Below, piece by piece: positions 9,220-17,035 of a stretch of 64,000 nt of DNA (within the stretch, counting starts at the first letter, position 1; every line of letters begins with the position of its first letter). Source of the DNA: Amycolatopsis alkalitolerans (GTDB lineage Bacteria > Actinomycetota > Actinomycetes > Mycobacteriales > Pseudonocardiaceae); contig NZ_VDFW01000016.1 in assembly GCF_006152065.1 (NCBI RefSeq), positions 86,357 to 150,356 on the forward strand, given 5' to 3'. Under the pieces are notes generated by a model, which worked only from the letters and a program-made list of their open reading frames with translations, was not told the origin of the DNA and made no database searches. The translations under genes and the position numbers were made by a program.

Positions 9220-9224
9220 AACAT
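9219..9224 (+). promoter_or_regulatory. Leaderless -10 element (TAACAT)
   Basis: TAACAT ends exactly 6 nt before the ATG at 9231, and no Shine-Dalgarno sequence is present, so the transcript of the isochorismatase-like gene probably starts at its ATG. Confidence 0.5.
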
Positions 9225-9230
9225 ACCGTC

Positions 9231-9794
9231 ATGAGCACACTCGACAACCGGCCGAACACCGCGCTGCTCGTCGTCGACGTGCAGACCGGGGTGGTGGCCG
9301 AGGCGTATGACCGGGGCGCCGTCATCGCGAACGTCGCCACCCTGGTCGGCAAGGCGCGTGCCGCCGGGGCGCGGGTCGTCTGGATCCAGCATTCGAGCGA
9401 TCAGCTGCCGTGGGGCAGCGACGGCTGGCAGTTCGTGCCGCAGCTGTCACGGGACGACGGGGAACCGTTGGTGCACAAGAGGTATCCGGACTCGTTCGAG
9501 GACACGGAGCTCGAATCGGTCCTCGCCGCGCTCGCCGTGGGGCGGCTGGTCGTGGCGGGCGCGCAGACCGACGAGTGCATCCGCTCGACCCTCCACGGCG
9601 CGATCACCCGCGGCTACGACGCCACCCTGGTCGGCGACGCGCATACGACCGAGGATCTGACGCAGTTCGGCGCCCCGTCGCCGGACAAGGTCATCGCGCA
9701 TACCAACCTGTACTGGCGCTACCACACCGCGCCCGGCCGCGCCGCAGGCGTGGTGAGCACCGCCGAAGCCGATTTCACCGGCGAATCCGGTTAG
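9231..9794 (+). CDS. Isochorismatase-fold cysteine hydrolase
   Basis: A 187-residue hydrolase with the isochorismatase-like alpha/beta fold. The catalytic triad positions are visible: Asp in ALLVVDVQTG, a Lys in the VHKRYPDSF segment, and the nucleophile Cys in GAQTDECIRSTLHGA. The motif with Cys rather than Gly/Ser indicates an amidase-type member (nicotinamidase, N-carbamoyl or ureido hydrolase) rather than a true isochorismatase. It is single, leaderless, and divergent from a LysR gene that probably regulates it. The substrate is unknown. The stop overlaps the convergent methyltransferase fragment. Confidence 0.85.
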   Translation: MSTLDNRPNTALLVVDVQTGVVAEAYDRGAVIANVATLVGKARAAGARVVWIQHSSDQLPWGSDGWQFVPQLSRDDGEPLVHKRYPDSFEDTELESVLAALAVGRLVVAGAQTDECIRSTLHGAITRGYDATLVGDAHTTEDLTQFGAPSPDKVIAHTNLYWRYHTAPGRAAGVVSTAEADFTGESG

Positions 9795-10010
9795 GGGTGC
9801 TTTTCCCACACCGAAACGTGCCGCGTGCTCTCGCTGGTCAACGGCTCTTTCGCCCAGCCCTCCCAGCGGTCGCGCAGCCGGAGCCCGGCGAGCTGGGCCA
9901 TCAGATCGAGCTCGGCAGGCCAGACGTACCGGAACGGGATGGAGGTGTACTCGCCGCGCCCGCCGACGACCTCGACGTAGTTCGAGCTCATCGCCTGGGT
10001 GGCGAAATTT
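9791..10010 (-). pseudogene. C-terminal fragment of a class I SAM methyltransferase
   Basis: About 68 residues match the C-terminus of actinobacterial class I methyltransferases: ATQAMSSNYVEVVGGRGEY, then SIPFRYVWPAELDLMAQLAG and a closing HVSVWEK. The Rossmann and SAM-binding part (about 170 residues) is missing. There is no proper start; the frame opens only with a TTG at 10027 or an internal ATG. On the same strand upstream, bases 10011 to about 10075 read GELRVQLAGQLRAHPAVAYL in another frame, which looks like the tail of an unrelated protein. A second deletion junction is therefore likely near 10010. It cannot be a working enzyme. Confidence 0.65.
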
Positions 10011-10086
10011 GAAGACCAGGTACGCAACGGCCGGGTGCGCGCGTAACTGTCCGGCCAGCTGTACCCGCAGCTCGCCTGACGGCCCC

Positions 10087-10092
10087 TACGCT
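10087..10092 (+). promoter_or_regulatory. Leaderless -10 element (TACGCT)
   Basis: TACGCT ends 6 nt before the ATG at 10099 and matches the TANNNT consensus of actinobacterial leaderless promoters. Confidence 0.45.
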
Positions 10093-10098
10093 GAGGTG

Positions 10099-10524
10099 AT
10101 GCCAGACCATCCGGCGCGCGTCGAGGACGTGCACGAGATCGCGCTCGCGATGCCGCATGTCACCGTCTACCCCGGCACCGAGGACAAGCCGGTCTACCAG
10201 GTGGGCGGCAAGTCGTTCGTGTTCTTCCGTAACCCGCGCCCGGATGCGGTCGATCCGGAGACCGGGGAACGCTACCCGGATGTGATCGTCTTCTGGGTGC
10301 CCTCCGAGGCCGACAAGCAGGCGCTGGTCCAGGACGAAGGCCTGCCGTTCTTCACCACCCCGCATTTCAACGGGCACTCGTCGGTGCTCGTGCGGGCGAG
10401 CCGCCTCGACGAGCTGAGCCGGGACGAACTCGCCGAGGTCATCCAGGAGGCGTGGCTGTGCCGGGCGTCGAAACGGCGCGCGGCGGCCTGGCTCGCCGAG
10501 CACTCGCCGGACGGGCTCAGCTGA
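10099..10524 (+). CDS. MmcQ/YjbR family protein
   Basis: A 141-residue protein of the MmcQ/YjbR fold (PF04237), a small double-stranded-DNA-binding-like domain common in actinobacteria. Characteristic features are EIALAMPHVTVYPGTEDKPV at the N-terminus, KSFVFFRN, the central VIVFWVPSEADKQALVQ and a C-terminal helix EVIQEAWLCRASKR. The upstream in-frame stretch (10009-10098) has no such homology, and a leaderless promoter points to ATG 10099. It is convergent with, and overlaps by 8 nt, the encapsulin gene. The cellular role is not established for the family. Confidence 0.8.
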   Translation: MPDHPARVEDVHEIALAMPHVTVYPGTEDKPVYQVGGKSFVFFRNPRPDAVDPETGERYPDVIVFWVPSEADKQALVQDEGLPFFTTPHFNGHSSVLVRASRLDELSRDELAEVIQEAWLCRASKRRAAAWLAEHSPDGLS

Positions 10525-11314
10525 ACGCGACGGCGGCTTCGGCGGTGTTGACCAGGAAGGTCAGCGACTCCTCGAGGTAGAGCTGCACGGTCTCGGCGTC
10601 GTGCGACAGGTAGCCGATGGACGCGTCCTGGCCCAGGTGCAGCTCGTAGTCGCCCCCACGGGTGGAGACCAGCAATGCCGCCGAAAGCGCCGGCGCCCAG
10701 ACGATCTCGCCTGCCTCACCGAGGACGCGCGCGACGTGCTGGCGGATCGGGTACCCGTGCTCGGTGGTCTCGTCCAGCGCCGTGTACGTCTCGGCGGGCA
10801 GCAGCAGCGCGTAGTCGCCGCTGACACCGTCCAGGCGGAGGGCGCTGATCGCGTGCGCGATCGCGGTCGGGTACGCGGTCGCCTGCGCGGGCAGGGCCAG
10901 GGTGGTGGGCGCCGCGGCGCGGATGCCGGTGATCCCCGCGCTCGGCAGGCCCTCGGCGACGATCCGGTCCTCGGTGAACGCGAGTTGCTTCGCGGCATCC
11001 TTGACCGGCTGCCAGTCCGCGTCGCGCGCGCCGCGTTCCACGTCGTCGACCGCCGCGCGGCTGACGGCGAACGGGACGCGGAGCTCGACCACGGTCGCGA
11101 CCTCGCGGCGGCGCACCCGCACGCCCTGCCCGGGGGCTTCGAGTTCGCTCAGGTGACCGGTGCCGACCGCGGCCAGCCGCGCACCGGCCGGCTCGGTCAC
11201 GTCGACCACCCGGCGGCCCGCGAGATGCCCGGTGAAGGTGCGCCGGGCTTCCTCTTCGAGGTCGGCCCACGCGGCGGCCGAGACCGGGGCGAGTTCGCGG
11301 TGCAGGTTGTTCAT
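10517..11314 (-). CDS. Family 1 encapsulin shell protein (linocin M18-like)
   Basis: A 265-residue HK97-fold shell protein of an encapsulin nanocompartment. The family start is recognisable (MNNLHRELAPVSAAAWADLE, then EEARRTFTGHLAGRRVVDV), and the C-terminal A-domain segment ends ETVQLYLEESLTFLVNTAEA. The ATG overlaps the DyP peroxidase stop as ATGA, so cargo and shell are co-translated. Such shells self-assemble into roughly 20-30 nm particles that trap proteins with a short C-terminal peptide, and the upstream peroxidase carries one. Role: protected peroxidase compartment under oxidative stress. Confidence 0.93.
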   Translation of the reverse strand: MNNLHRELAPVSAAAWADLEEEARRTFTGHLAGRRVVDVTEPAGARLAAVGTGHLSELEAPGQGVRVRRREVATVVELRVPFAVSRAAVDDVERGARDADWQPVKDAAKQLAFTEDRIVAEGLPSAGITGIRAAAPTTLALPAQATAYPTAIAHAISALRLDGVSGDYALLLPAETYTALDETTEHGYPIRQHVARVLGEAGEIVWAPALSAALLVSTRGGDYELHLGQDASIGYLSHDAETVQLYLEESLTFLVNTAEAAVAFS

Positions 11315-12327
11315 GACGTGATCCGTTTCTGCTTGAGACTGCCGATGCGCAGCGAGTGGTCGCCGATGTCGTGCGCGGGCCCGGCCGCCGGGGCGGGCGG
11401 CGGTTCGTCGAGGAAGTCCTGGCTGGGCACGAAGAACAGGCATCCGGTGACCGGCGTGGAGAACTCGAGGATGCGGTCGGTGTTGCCCGGCGGGCTGCCG
11501 ATGAACATGTTCTCCAGCATCTGCTCGATCACCCCGGGATCGGCCGCGTACCCGATGAAGTACGTGCCGCGCTCCCCGTCCGCGAGCCGCGCGAACGGCA
11601 TGTTGTCGCGCACGATCTGCCGCTCCTCGCCGTCCTCGCCGACGATGGTGGTCAGCGCGACATGCGAGTTCGCCGGTTTGACGTCGTCGGGCAGTTCGAT
11701 GTCGGACAGTTTCGTGCGCCCGACGACCCGTTCCTGCTCCTCGACGCTCACCGCGTGCCACGCCGCCATGTCGTGCAGGTACTTCTGGACGATCACGTAG
11801 CTGCCGGCCGCGTACTCCGGGTCGTCACCGCGGACGAACACCGCCTCGCCGGCCGCGCGGCCGTCCGGGTTCTCCGTGCCGTCGACGAAGCCCAGCAGGT
11901 CCCGCTCGTCGAAGTACTTGAAGCCGTGCACCTCGTCGACGACCTTCGCGACCCCCGACAGCCGCGCCATGAGCTGGTCGGCCAGCTCGAAACACAGGTC
12001 CATGGTGGCGGCACGGAGGTGGAACAGCAGGTCGCCCGGGGTCGAGACCGCCGTGCGCACCGGGCCTTCGAGTACGCGGAAGGGATGCAGCCCGGCCGGG
12101 GGCGGCCCGGCGAAGAGCCGGCCGAACAGCTCCGCGCCGATTCCGGTGACGCACGCGAGCCCGCCTTCGGGCACCCGGAACCCCACCGACCGGTTCAGCC
12201 CGCCGAGGTCGGGCAGCAGCTCGCGGACCACGTCCTCGCCGCCCTCGTCGACCGTCACCACCAGGAAGATCGCCGCCGCCGTCAACCTGGTCAGTACCGG
12301 CTGCGGCGCTGGATCGCGCACACCCAC
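11311..12327 (-). CDS. DyP-type haem peroxidase, encapsulin cargo
   Basis: A 338-residue dye-decolorising peroxidase. It has the GxxDG motif (GFVDGTENPDG) with the distal Asp, the proximal haem-ligand His in PANSHVALTT, and the distal Arg in NTDRILEFS. After the catalytic domain (ends near FFVPSQDF) there is a Pro/Ala linker and the C-terminal peptide DHSLRIGSLKQK, which matches the encapsulin cargo-loading sequence. The start codon is GTG 12327, preceded by GGGGAGGGG; a second GTG two codons in is possible. Its stop overlaps the encapsulin ATG by 4 nt. It oxidises phenolic or dye substrates with H2O2; the natural substrate is unknown. Confidence 0.95.
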   Translation of the reverse strand: MGVRDPAPQPVLTRLTAAAIFLVVTVDEGGEDVVRELLPDLGGLNRSVGFRVPEGGLACVTGIGAELFGRLFAGPPPAGLHPFRVLEGPVRTAVSTPGDLLFHLRAATMDLCFELADQLMARLSGVAKVVDEVHGFKYFDERDLLGFVDGTENPDGRAAGEAVFVRGDDPEYAAGSYVIVQKYLHDMAAWHAVSVEEQERVVGRTKLSDIELPDDVKPANSHVALTTIVGEDGEERQIVRDNMPFARLADGERGTYFIGYAADPGVIEQMLENMFIGSPPGNTDRILEFSTPVTGCLFFVPSQDFLDEPPPAPAAGPAHDIGDHSLRIGSLKQKRITS

Positions 12328-12381
12328 CCCTCCCCGTTCGCGGGCCGGTCATCTCGGCTGCCCCCCGCGAAGACTACCGGT

Positions 12382-13230
12382 TCATTCCGGCAGCGGCACG
12401 AGGTCCAGCGCCGCGATGCGGTCCGGATCGCGGACGATGTCCATGGCCAGAATGCGGTCCCCGGCGACCGTGAACAGGGCCACCGACAGGAGCGCCCCGT
12501 CGGGCCCGTAGCCGGCCGCGGCGGGGGTGTCGCCGGCGAGCATCAGGCGGCCGTGAGTCGCCACGCGCGTGAAGGCGCGGGCGCCACTCGCGACGGCGCG
12601 CGCGCCGCGGAGGACCTCCGTGCCGGAATGGAGGACGACCTCGGGATCCAGCACCGCCATCAGCGCTTCGAGGTCACCGCCCCGCGCGGCGGCCAGGAAG
12701 GCTTCGACGACCGCCCGTTGCCGCTGGGGCTCGTGCTCCGGAACCGGCGCGCCCCGCACCCGACGGCGCGCGCGGCTGGCCAGCTGGCGGGTCGCGGCGG
12801 GGGTGCGCCCCATGATCCCGGCGATCTCGTCGAACGGGACCGCGAACAGGTCGTGCAGGACGAACGCGAGCCGCTCACCCGGTTCGAGGGTGTCGAGCAC
12901 GACGAGGAGCGCCAGGCCGACCGAATCGGCGAGCATGGCCTCGTCCTCGGGCGCCTCGTGCGAGTCGGCCGGTTCGGGCAGCGCCTCGATCGGCTCCTCG
13001 GGATGGGCCCGGCGCGTCCGCAGCATGTTCAGGCAGACCCGGCCGACGATCGTGGTGAGCCAGCCGCCGAGATTGTCCACCCCGGCCCCGCCGTCGCGGT
13101 CCACGCGCAGCCACGCCTCCTGCACCGCGTCCTCCGCCTCGCTGACCGAGCCCAGGATGCGGTAGGCCACCGCACGCAGGCGCGGGCGATGCTCCTCGAA
13201 CCGCGCCGCCAGGAATTCACGTTCGTCCAT
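12382..13230 (-). CDS. ECF41-type RNA polymerase sigma factor (SigJ-like)
   Basis: A 282-residue ECF sigma factor with regions sigma2 (about 10-75: YRILGSVSEAEDAVQEAWLR) and sigma4 (about 110-165: DEIAGIMGRTPAATRQLASR), then a SnoaL-like C-terminal domain of about 100 residues. That extension and WLTTIVGRVCLNMLR typify ECF41 proteins, in which the extension replaces an anti-sigma factor; the terminal IVRDPDRIAAL resembles the family NPDKL motif. It lies 54 nt upstream of the DyP-encapsulin pair on the same strand and could be co-transcribed with it or control it. No usual COE-type ECF41 partner gene is adjacent. Confidence 0.88.
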   Translation of the reverse strand: MDEREFLAARFEEHRPRLRAVAYRILGSVSEAEDAVQEAWLRVDRDGGAGVDNLGGWLTTIVGRVCLNMLRTRRAHPEEPIEALPEPADSHEAPEDEAMLADSVGLALLVVLDTLEPGERLAFVLHDLFAVPFDEIAGIMGRTPAATRQLASRARRRVRGAPVPEHEPQRQRAVVEAFLAAARGGDLEALMAVLDPEVVLHSGTEVLRGARAVASGARAFTRVATHGRLMLAGDTPAAAGYGPDGALLSVALFTVAGDRILAMDIVRDPDRIAALDLVPLPE

Positions 13231-13286
13231 CGGTCCCTCCGTCCTCCATCATGCTGACCCGGCGGACGGACCGGATGTGACACGAC

Positions 13287-13727
13287 CTAAGGCAGCTCCC
13301 CCGTGATCGCCTCGACGACCCGCGGCACGGCGGCCGCCACGGGCGGGGTCAGGCCGACGCCGAGCGAGAGGTCGGCGGCTTCGACGGCGAACACCAGCAG
13401 CCGGCCGGGGAGGCGGTCCAGCTCCTTCGCCAGCCGCACCGCGTCGGGGATGCCGAGCGCGTGGGAGCTCGCGGTGCCCAGCACCGCGCCCAGGTCGTCC
13501 ACGGTGGACCGCCAGATCCGGCCGGGCTCGGACGGTTCGCACAGCACGGCGTCGACGACCACCGCCAGCTCGGCCCGGCTCCAGGCCTCCAGCAGGGAGG
13601 CGGGCTCCCCGTCCGACACCGTCGCGCGCACCGCGGGCATCAGGCGGCCGAGTTCGGCGACGACGGCCGGGCCGACACCGTCGTCGTGGCGGTACTCGTT
13701 GCCGACACCGATGACGACCGCGGTCAC
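13287..13727 (-). CDS. Hydrogenase maturation protease (HycI/HyaD-like, M52)
   Basis: A 146-residue nickel-dependent endopeptidase that removes the C-terminal peptide of the hydrogenase large subunit after Ni insertion. The N-terminal VVIGVGNEYRHDDGVGPAV contains the family GNxxxxDDGxG motif with the Ni-sensing acidic residue; the second acidic residue is in VVVDAVLCE, and a conserved His occurs in SSHALGI. The GTG start overlaps the large-subunit stop as GTGA. It is the last gene of the hydrogenase operon and its substrate is certainly the adjacent large subunit, which still carries a cleavable tail. Confidence 0.9.
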   Translation of the reverse strand: MTAVVIGVGNEYRHDDGVGPAVVAELGRLMPAVRATVSDGEPASLLEAWSRAELAVVVDAVLCEPSEPGRIWRSTVDDLGAVLGTASSHALGIPDAVRLAKELDRLPGRLLVFAVEAADLSLGVGLTPPVAAAVPRVVEAITGELP

Positions 13728-15016
13728 CGGCGGTCCACCGTCAACTCGAGGAAATGCGCCGAGCACGAGATGCACGGATCGTGGTTGCGGATCGCCTGCT
13801 CGCACAGGTGCGTCAGCTCGTCGTCGGAGAGCCCGAGGTTCGCCGAGGCAACCACGCGGAGGTCCTCTTCGATGGCATCCTGGTTCTGCGCGGTCGGCGG
13901 CACGATGTCGGCCGACGCGATGAGCCCGTCCCCACCGATCTCGTACCGGTGGTAGAGCAGGCCTCGCGGCGCTTCGCTGACGCCGTGACCGGTCGCCGCC
14001 CGCGGCGTCGTCTCGACGTGCGCCCGCGCCGGACGCTCGTAGGCGTCGATCAGCCGCAGGCCCTCCTCGATCGCGTAGACGACCTCGACCGCGCGCACGA
14101 TGATGCTGCGGAACGGGTTCCGGCACTCCGGTCCGAGCCCCGCGCGGGCGGCGGCTTCGCGGGCGAGCGGGGAAAGCAGGCCGGAGCTGAGCGTGTACCG
14201 GGCGAGCGGGCCGGTCAGGTAGCGCTTGCCGTCCAGCCGGGCGTGCAACGCCGTCGAGCGCGGCACCTGCTCTTCGGTGACGTGCTCGGGGAACTCCGCC
14301 GGGGACAGCAGGTCACCGGTGGTCCGGCGGATGGCGCCGTCCTCGATCGCGTACCGGTCCGGCTCCCACGCGGCGAGCAGTTCGTGCCGGATTTCGAAGT
14401 CCGGGAACTCGAAGCCCGCCACCCAGTCCACCGTGTCCAGTGCCGGCTCGAGGACACTCCGCAACTGCCGGGCCAGCGGCCGCAGGTCACCCGGATCCGG
14501 CACCGAATAGAACCCGCCGACGCGCACGTTGACCGGGTGGATCGCCCGCCCGCCCAGCGTCTCCAGGATCGCGTTGCCGGCCTTTTTCAGCGCCAGCCCG
14601 CGTTCCACCACGTCCCGGTGCTCCTTCGCGAGGCTGACGGCGTCCGGATGGCCGAGGAAATCGGGCGCGTGCAACAGATAGATGTGCAGCGCGTGGCTGG
14701 AGATCCACTCCCCGCAGTACATCAGCCGCCGCAGGTCGCGCAGCGGCGGGTCGAGCTCGGCACCGCACGCCCGCTCGATCGCGTTGCACGCGCTCGTCTG
14801 ATACGCCACCGGGCAGATCCCGCAGATGCGGGCGGTGATGTCCGGCGGTTCGGCGTAACCGCGACCGCGAAGGAACGCCTCGAAGAACCGTGGTGGCTCG
14901 TAGATGTTCAGCTCGGCACGCTCGACCCGGTCGCCGTGCACGCTCAGGCGCAGGGCGCCCTCCCCCTCGACGCGGGCGAGCGAGCTGACCTTGAGCTGTC
15001 GCGCGCGGTGACTCAC
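13724..15016 (-). CDS. hyhL: NiFe hydrogenase large subunit (group 3b, HyhL-like)
   Basis: The product has 430 residues and holds the NiFe active site. The four Ni-ligand cysteines are in the L1 motif [10 protein letters not shown] and the L2 motif [10 protein letters not shown]. The precursor ends FLELTVDRR after His, the expected site for the maturation protease encoded next. I place the start at GTG 15016, giving [20 protein letters not shown]; this makes a 4-nt GTGA overlap with the small-subunit stop, whereas an ATG at 15031 would add five residues. Short large subunits of this kind belong to cytoplasmic bidirectional NAD(P)-coupled (sulf)hydrogenases. No hyp accessory genes occur in the window. 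Confidence 0.93.
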   Translation of the reverse strand: MSHRARQLKVSSLARVEGEGALRLSVHGDRVERAELNIYEPPRFFEAFLRGRGYAEPPDITARICGICPVAYQTSACNAIERACGAELDPPLRDLRRLMYCGEWISSHALHIYLLHAPDFLGHPDAVSLAKEHRDVVERGLALKKAGNAILETLGGRAIHPVNVRVGGFYSVPDPGDLRPLARQLRSVLEPALDTVDWVAGFEFPDFEIRHELLAAWEPDRYAIEDGAIRRTTGDLLSPAEFPEHVTEEQVPRSTALHARLDGKRYLTGPLARYTLSSGLLSPLAREAAARAGLGPECRNPFRSIIVRAVEVVYAIEEGLRLIDAYERPARAHVETTPRAATGHGVSEAPRGLLYHRYEIGGDGLIASADIVPPTAQNQDAIEEDLRVVASANLGLSDDELTHLCEQAIRNHDPCISCSAHFLELTVDRR

Positions 15017-15774
15017 CGCTTCCCCCTCCACTCGGCGAAAGTGGCGACCGAGAACGTCGCGAACACCCGGTCGACCTCATCATCGGCCATTCCCCGCGCG
15101 CGCAGCAACGGAATCAGCGCGGGGATGTTCGGCGTGGCCATCGGGCCGAAGCAGCCGAAACAGCCGCGGCGGTAGGCCGGGCACAGCGCGCCGCACCCGG
15201 CCTGCGTGACCGGGCCTAGGCACGGGGTGCCGTCGGCGACCATGACGCAGGTCAGGCCGCGGCGCTTGCAATCGGTGCACACGCTGGTGTCGGGGATGGC
15301 CGGTTTGCGCCCGGCGAGCAGCGCGCACAGCGTCTCCAGCAACTGCCCGCGGTCGATCGGGCAGCCGCGAAGCTCGAAATCGACCGGCACGTGCGCGGAA
15401 GCGGGGGTCGAGGTCGCGAGCGTGCCGATGTACTCGGGACTCGCGTAGACCACGGACGTGAATTCCGTGACGTCCGCGAAGTTCCGCAGCGCCTGGATCC
15501 CGCCGGCGGTGGCGCACGCGCCGATCGCGACGAGCACGCGTGACTCCTCCCGGATCCGCCGGATGCGATCCTCGTCCTCGGCCGTGGTGATCGAGCCTTC
15601 GACGAGCGACACGTCGTACGGTCCCGGCCGCACGTCGCTGGAGGCCTCGAGGAAGTGCGCGATCCGCACCTGCCCGGCAAGCGCGAGCAGCTCGTCCTCA
15701 CAGTCCAAAAGAGACAACTGGCAGCCGTCGCAGGACGCGAGCTTCCAGACGGCGAGCGTGGGCGTGCTCATCAC
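15013..15774 (-). CDS. hyhS: NiFe hydrogenase small subunit (group 3b, HyhS-like)
   Basis: The product has 253 residues and carries iron-sulfur clusters between the NiFe site and the flavin subunit. The N-terminal proximal-cluster motif is [14 protein letters not shown], with further ligands in [11 protein letters not shown] and [10 protein letters not shown]. Additional cysteines follow: [21 protein letters not shown] and [10 protein letters not shown]. There is no Tat signal, so the enzyme is cytoplasmic, in line with group 3b. The start overlaps the HyhG stop (ATGATGAG), and the stop overlaps HyhL. Ferredoxin-like Cys spacing is complete, suggesting a functional subunit. Confidence 0.92.
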   Translation of the reverse strand: MMSTPTLAVWKLASCDGCQLSLLDCEDELLALAGQVRIAHFLEASSDVRPGPYDVSLVEGSITTAEDEDRIRRIREESRVLVAIGACATAGGIQALRNFADVTEFTSVVYASPEYIGTLATSTPASAHVPVDFELRGCPIDRGQLLETLCALLAGRKPAIPDTSVCTDCKRRGLTCVMVADGTPCLGPVTQAGCGALCPAYRRGCFGCFGPMATPNIPALIPLLRARGMADDEVDRVFATFSVATFAEWRGKR

Positions 15775-16571
15775 AGCTCCCGGACCTTGAGCAGGGGTTC
15801 GGCCACGTCGTAGGTCGTCACCGGCCCGTCACGGCAGACCAGCAGCGGGCCCAGCTGGCAGTGCCCGCAGCTGCCGATCCCGCATTTCATGTCGCGCTCC
15901 AGCGAGACCTGGATCGCGTGCGCCGGAACTCCTTTTGTCAGCAACAATTGCGCGCAGAACCGCATCATCGGTTCGGGCCCGCACAGCAGCGCGGTCGTCC
16001 TCGCGGGATCGAGCGCCAGCCTCGCGAGCGGTTCGGTCACGAACCCGACGGTGCCCGTCCACCCGGGCGCGTGCGTGTCCACCGTCAGCTCCACGTCCGC
16101 GGCCCACGAGTCCAGCTCGCGGCGGAAGAGGAAGTCCGCCGGGGTGCGCGCGCCGACGATCACGGTGATCCGATGTGGATGGTCGCGCGCGGCGAGCAGC
16201 CCGAGCACGGCGGGACGCAGCGGCGCGAGCCCGAGCCCGCCCGCGACGATGACGAGGTCCCGCCCGGCCAGATCGCGCAGATCCCAGCCGGTGCCGAACG
16301 GCCCGCGCACCCCCAGCCAGGCGCCGGGCCGCGCGTCGCGCAGGGCGCGGCTGACCGCGCCGACCGCACGGACGGTGTGGGTGAGGATGCCCCGCTCGCC
16401 CGGATCACCGCTGACCGAGATCGCGACCTCGCCGACGCCGTGGGCGTAGAGCATCATGAACTGGCCGGGCGCGAACGCCGGGACCGGCGTCGTGACCGGC
16501 TCCAGCCGCAGCGTCGCCGCGTCGCGGGTTTCTTCGGCCCGATCGCACACCCGGTACGGAACCGGGATCAC
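15771..16571 (-). CDS. hyhG: Hydrogenase FAD/NAD(P)-binding gamma subunit (HyhG-like)
   Basis: A 266-residue ferredoxin-NADP reductase-fold protein. The N-terminal FAD barrel is near [20 protein letters not shown]. The NAD(P)-binding Rossmann segment is [20 protein letters not shown], and a nucleotide-contact CGPEPMM motif follows. A C-terminal [2Fe-2S] motif [12 protein letters not shown] with a fourth Cys in LLVCRDG is as in dihydroorotate-dehydrogenase PyrK and sulfhydrogenase gamma subunits. It moves electrons between the small subunit and NAD(P)H. Both ends overlap neighbours by 4 nt. Confidence 0.92.
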   Translation of the reverse strand: MIPVPYRVCDRAEETRDAATLRLEPVTTPVPAFAPGQFMMLYAHGVGEVAISVSGDPGERGILTHTVRAVGAVSRALRDARPGAWLGVRGPFGTGWDLRDLAGRDLVIVAGGLGLAPLRPAVLGLLAARDHPHRITVIVGARTPADFLFRRELDSWAADVELTVDTHAPGWTGTVGFVTEPLARLALDPARTTALLCGPEPMMRFCAQLLLTKGVPAHAIQVSLERDMKCGIGSCGHCQLGPLLVCRDGPVTTYDVAEPLLKVREL

Positions 16572-17035
16572 GAGTGGGCGCCGTCGTACAGGTCCAGCAG
16601 GCGCGCGCGGGTGGCCTGCAGGCGGTGCGCGAGCAACTCGAACAGCGCGCGGGTGAGCGAGTAGCCGAACGCCGGATCGTGCGCCGCGACGGCACGGAGG
16701 CGCTCGGCGGTCAGTTCGGTCGCGACGGTGTCCTCGGTCGCGGTCGCGTCGAAATGCCAGCGATACGGTGGCACCAGCCAGGACCAGCCGACGATCTCGC
16801 CGGGCCCGAGGGTCTGGATCACCACGTCACCGCGGCCCGGGACGGCGCAGGTCAGCGCGATCTGTCCACTGTGGATCAGCCAGCAGGACTCCGCGGGCTC
16901 ACCGGCGGTCAGCATCCGCTCCCCGGTGTGATAGCGCACCTCGTGCGCGCTCGCGGCGATCACCTCCTGCTCCGCCGGCGTGAGCCGGGCGAACGCCGGG
17001 TTGGTGGCCATCCACTCTCCGATGCCGGTCGTCAT
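16568..17035 (-). CDS. Cyclic-nucleotide-binding-domain protein without DNA-binding domain
   Basis: A 155-residue protein consisting of a CRP/FNR-type cNMP-binding beta-barrel (AEQEVIAASAHEVRYHTGER through LGPGEIVGWSWLVPPYRWHF) and one long dimer-type helix (SLTRALFELLAHRLQATRAR). It stops there, so the C-terminal helix-turn-helix of CRP proteins is absent. The gene sits between the beta and gamma hydrogenase subunits with 4-nt overlaps on both sides, arguing that it is a partner or regulatory subunit of the hydrogenase rather than a transcription factor. The phosphate-binding cassette is degenerate (LVPPYRWHFDATA), so cNMP binding is doubtful. Confidence 0.85.
   Translation of the reverse strand: MTTGIGEWMATNPAFARLTPAEQEVIAASAHEVRYHTGERMLTAGEPAESCWLIHSGQIALTCAVPGRGDVVIQTLGPGEIVGWSWLVPPYRWHFDATATEDTVATELTAERLRAVAAHDPAFGYSLTRALFELLAHRLQATRARLLDLYDGAHS

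Noticed and set aside
15017..15031. ATG five codons upstream as start of the hydrogenase large subunit
   Set aside because: The GTG at 15016 gives a 4-nt overlap like all other junctions of the operon and a better family N-terminus.
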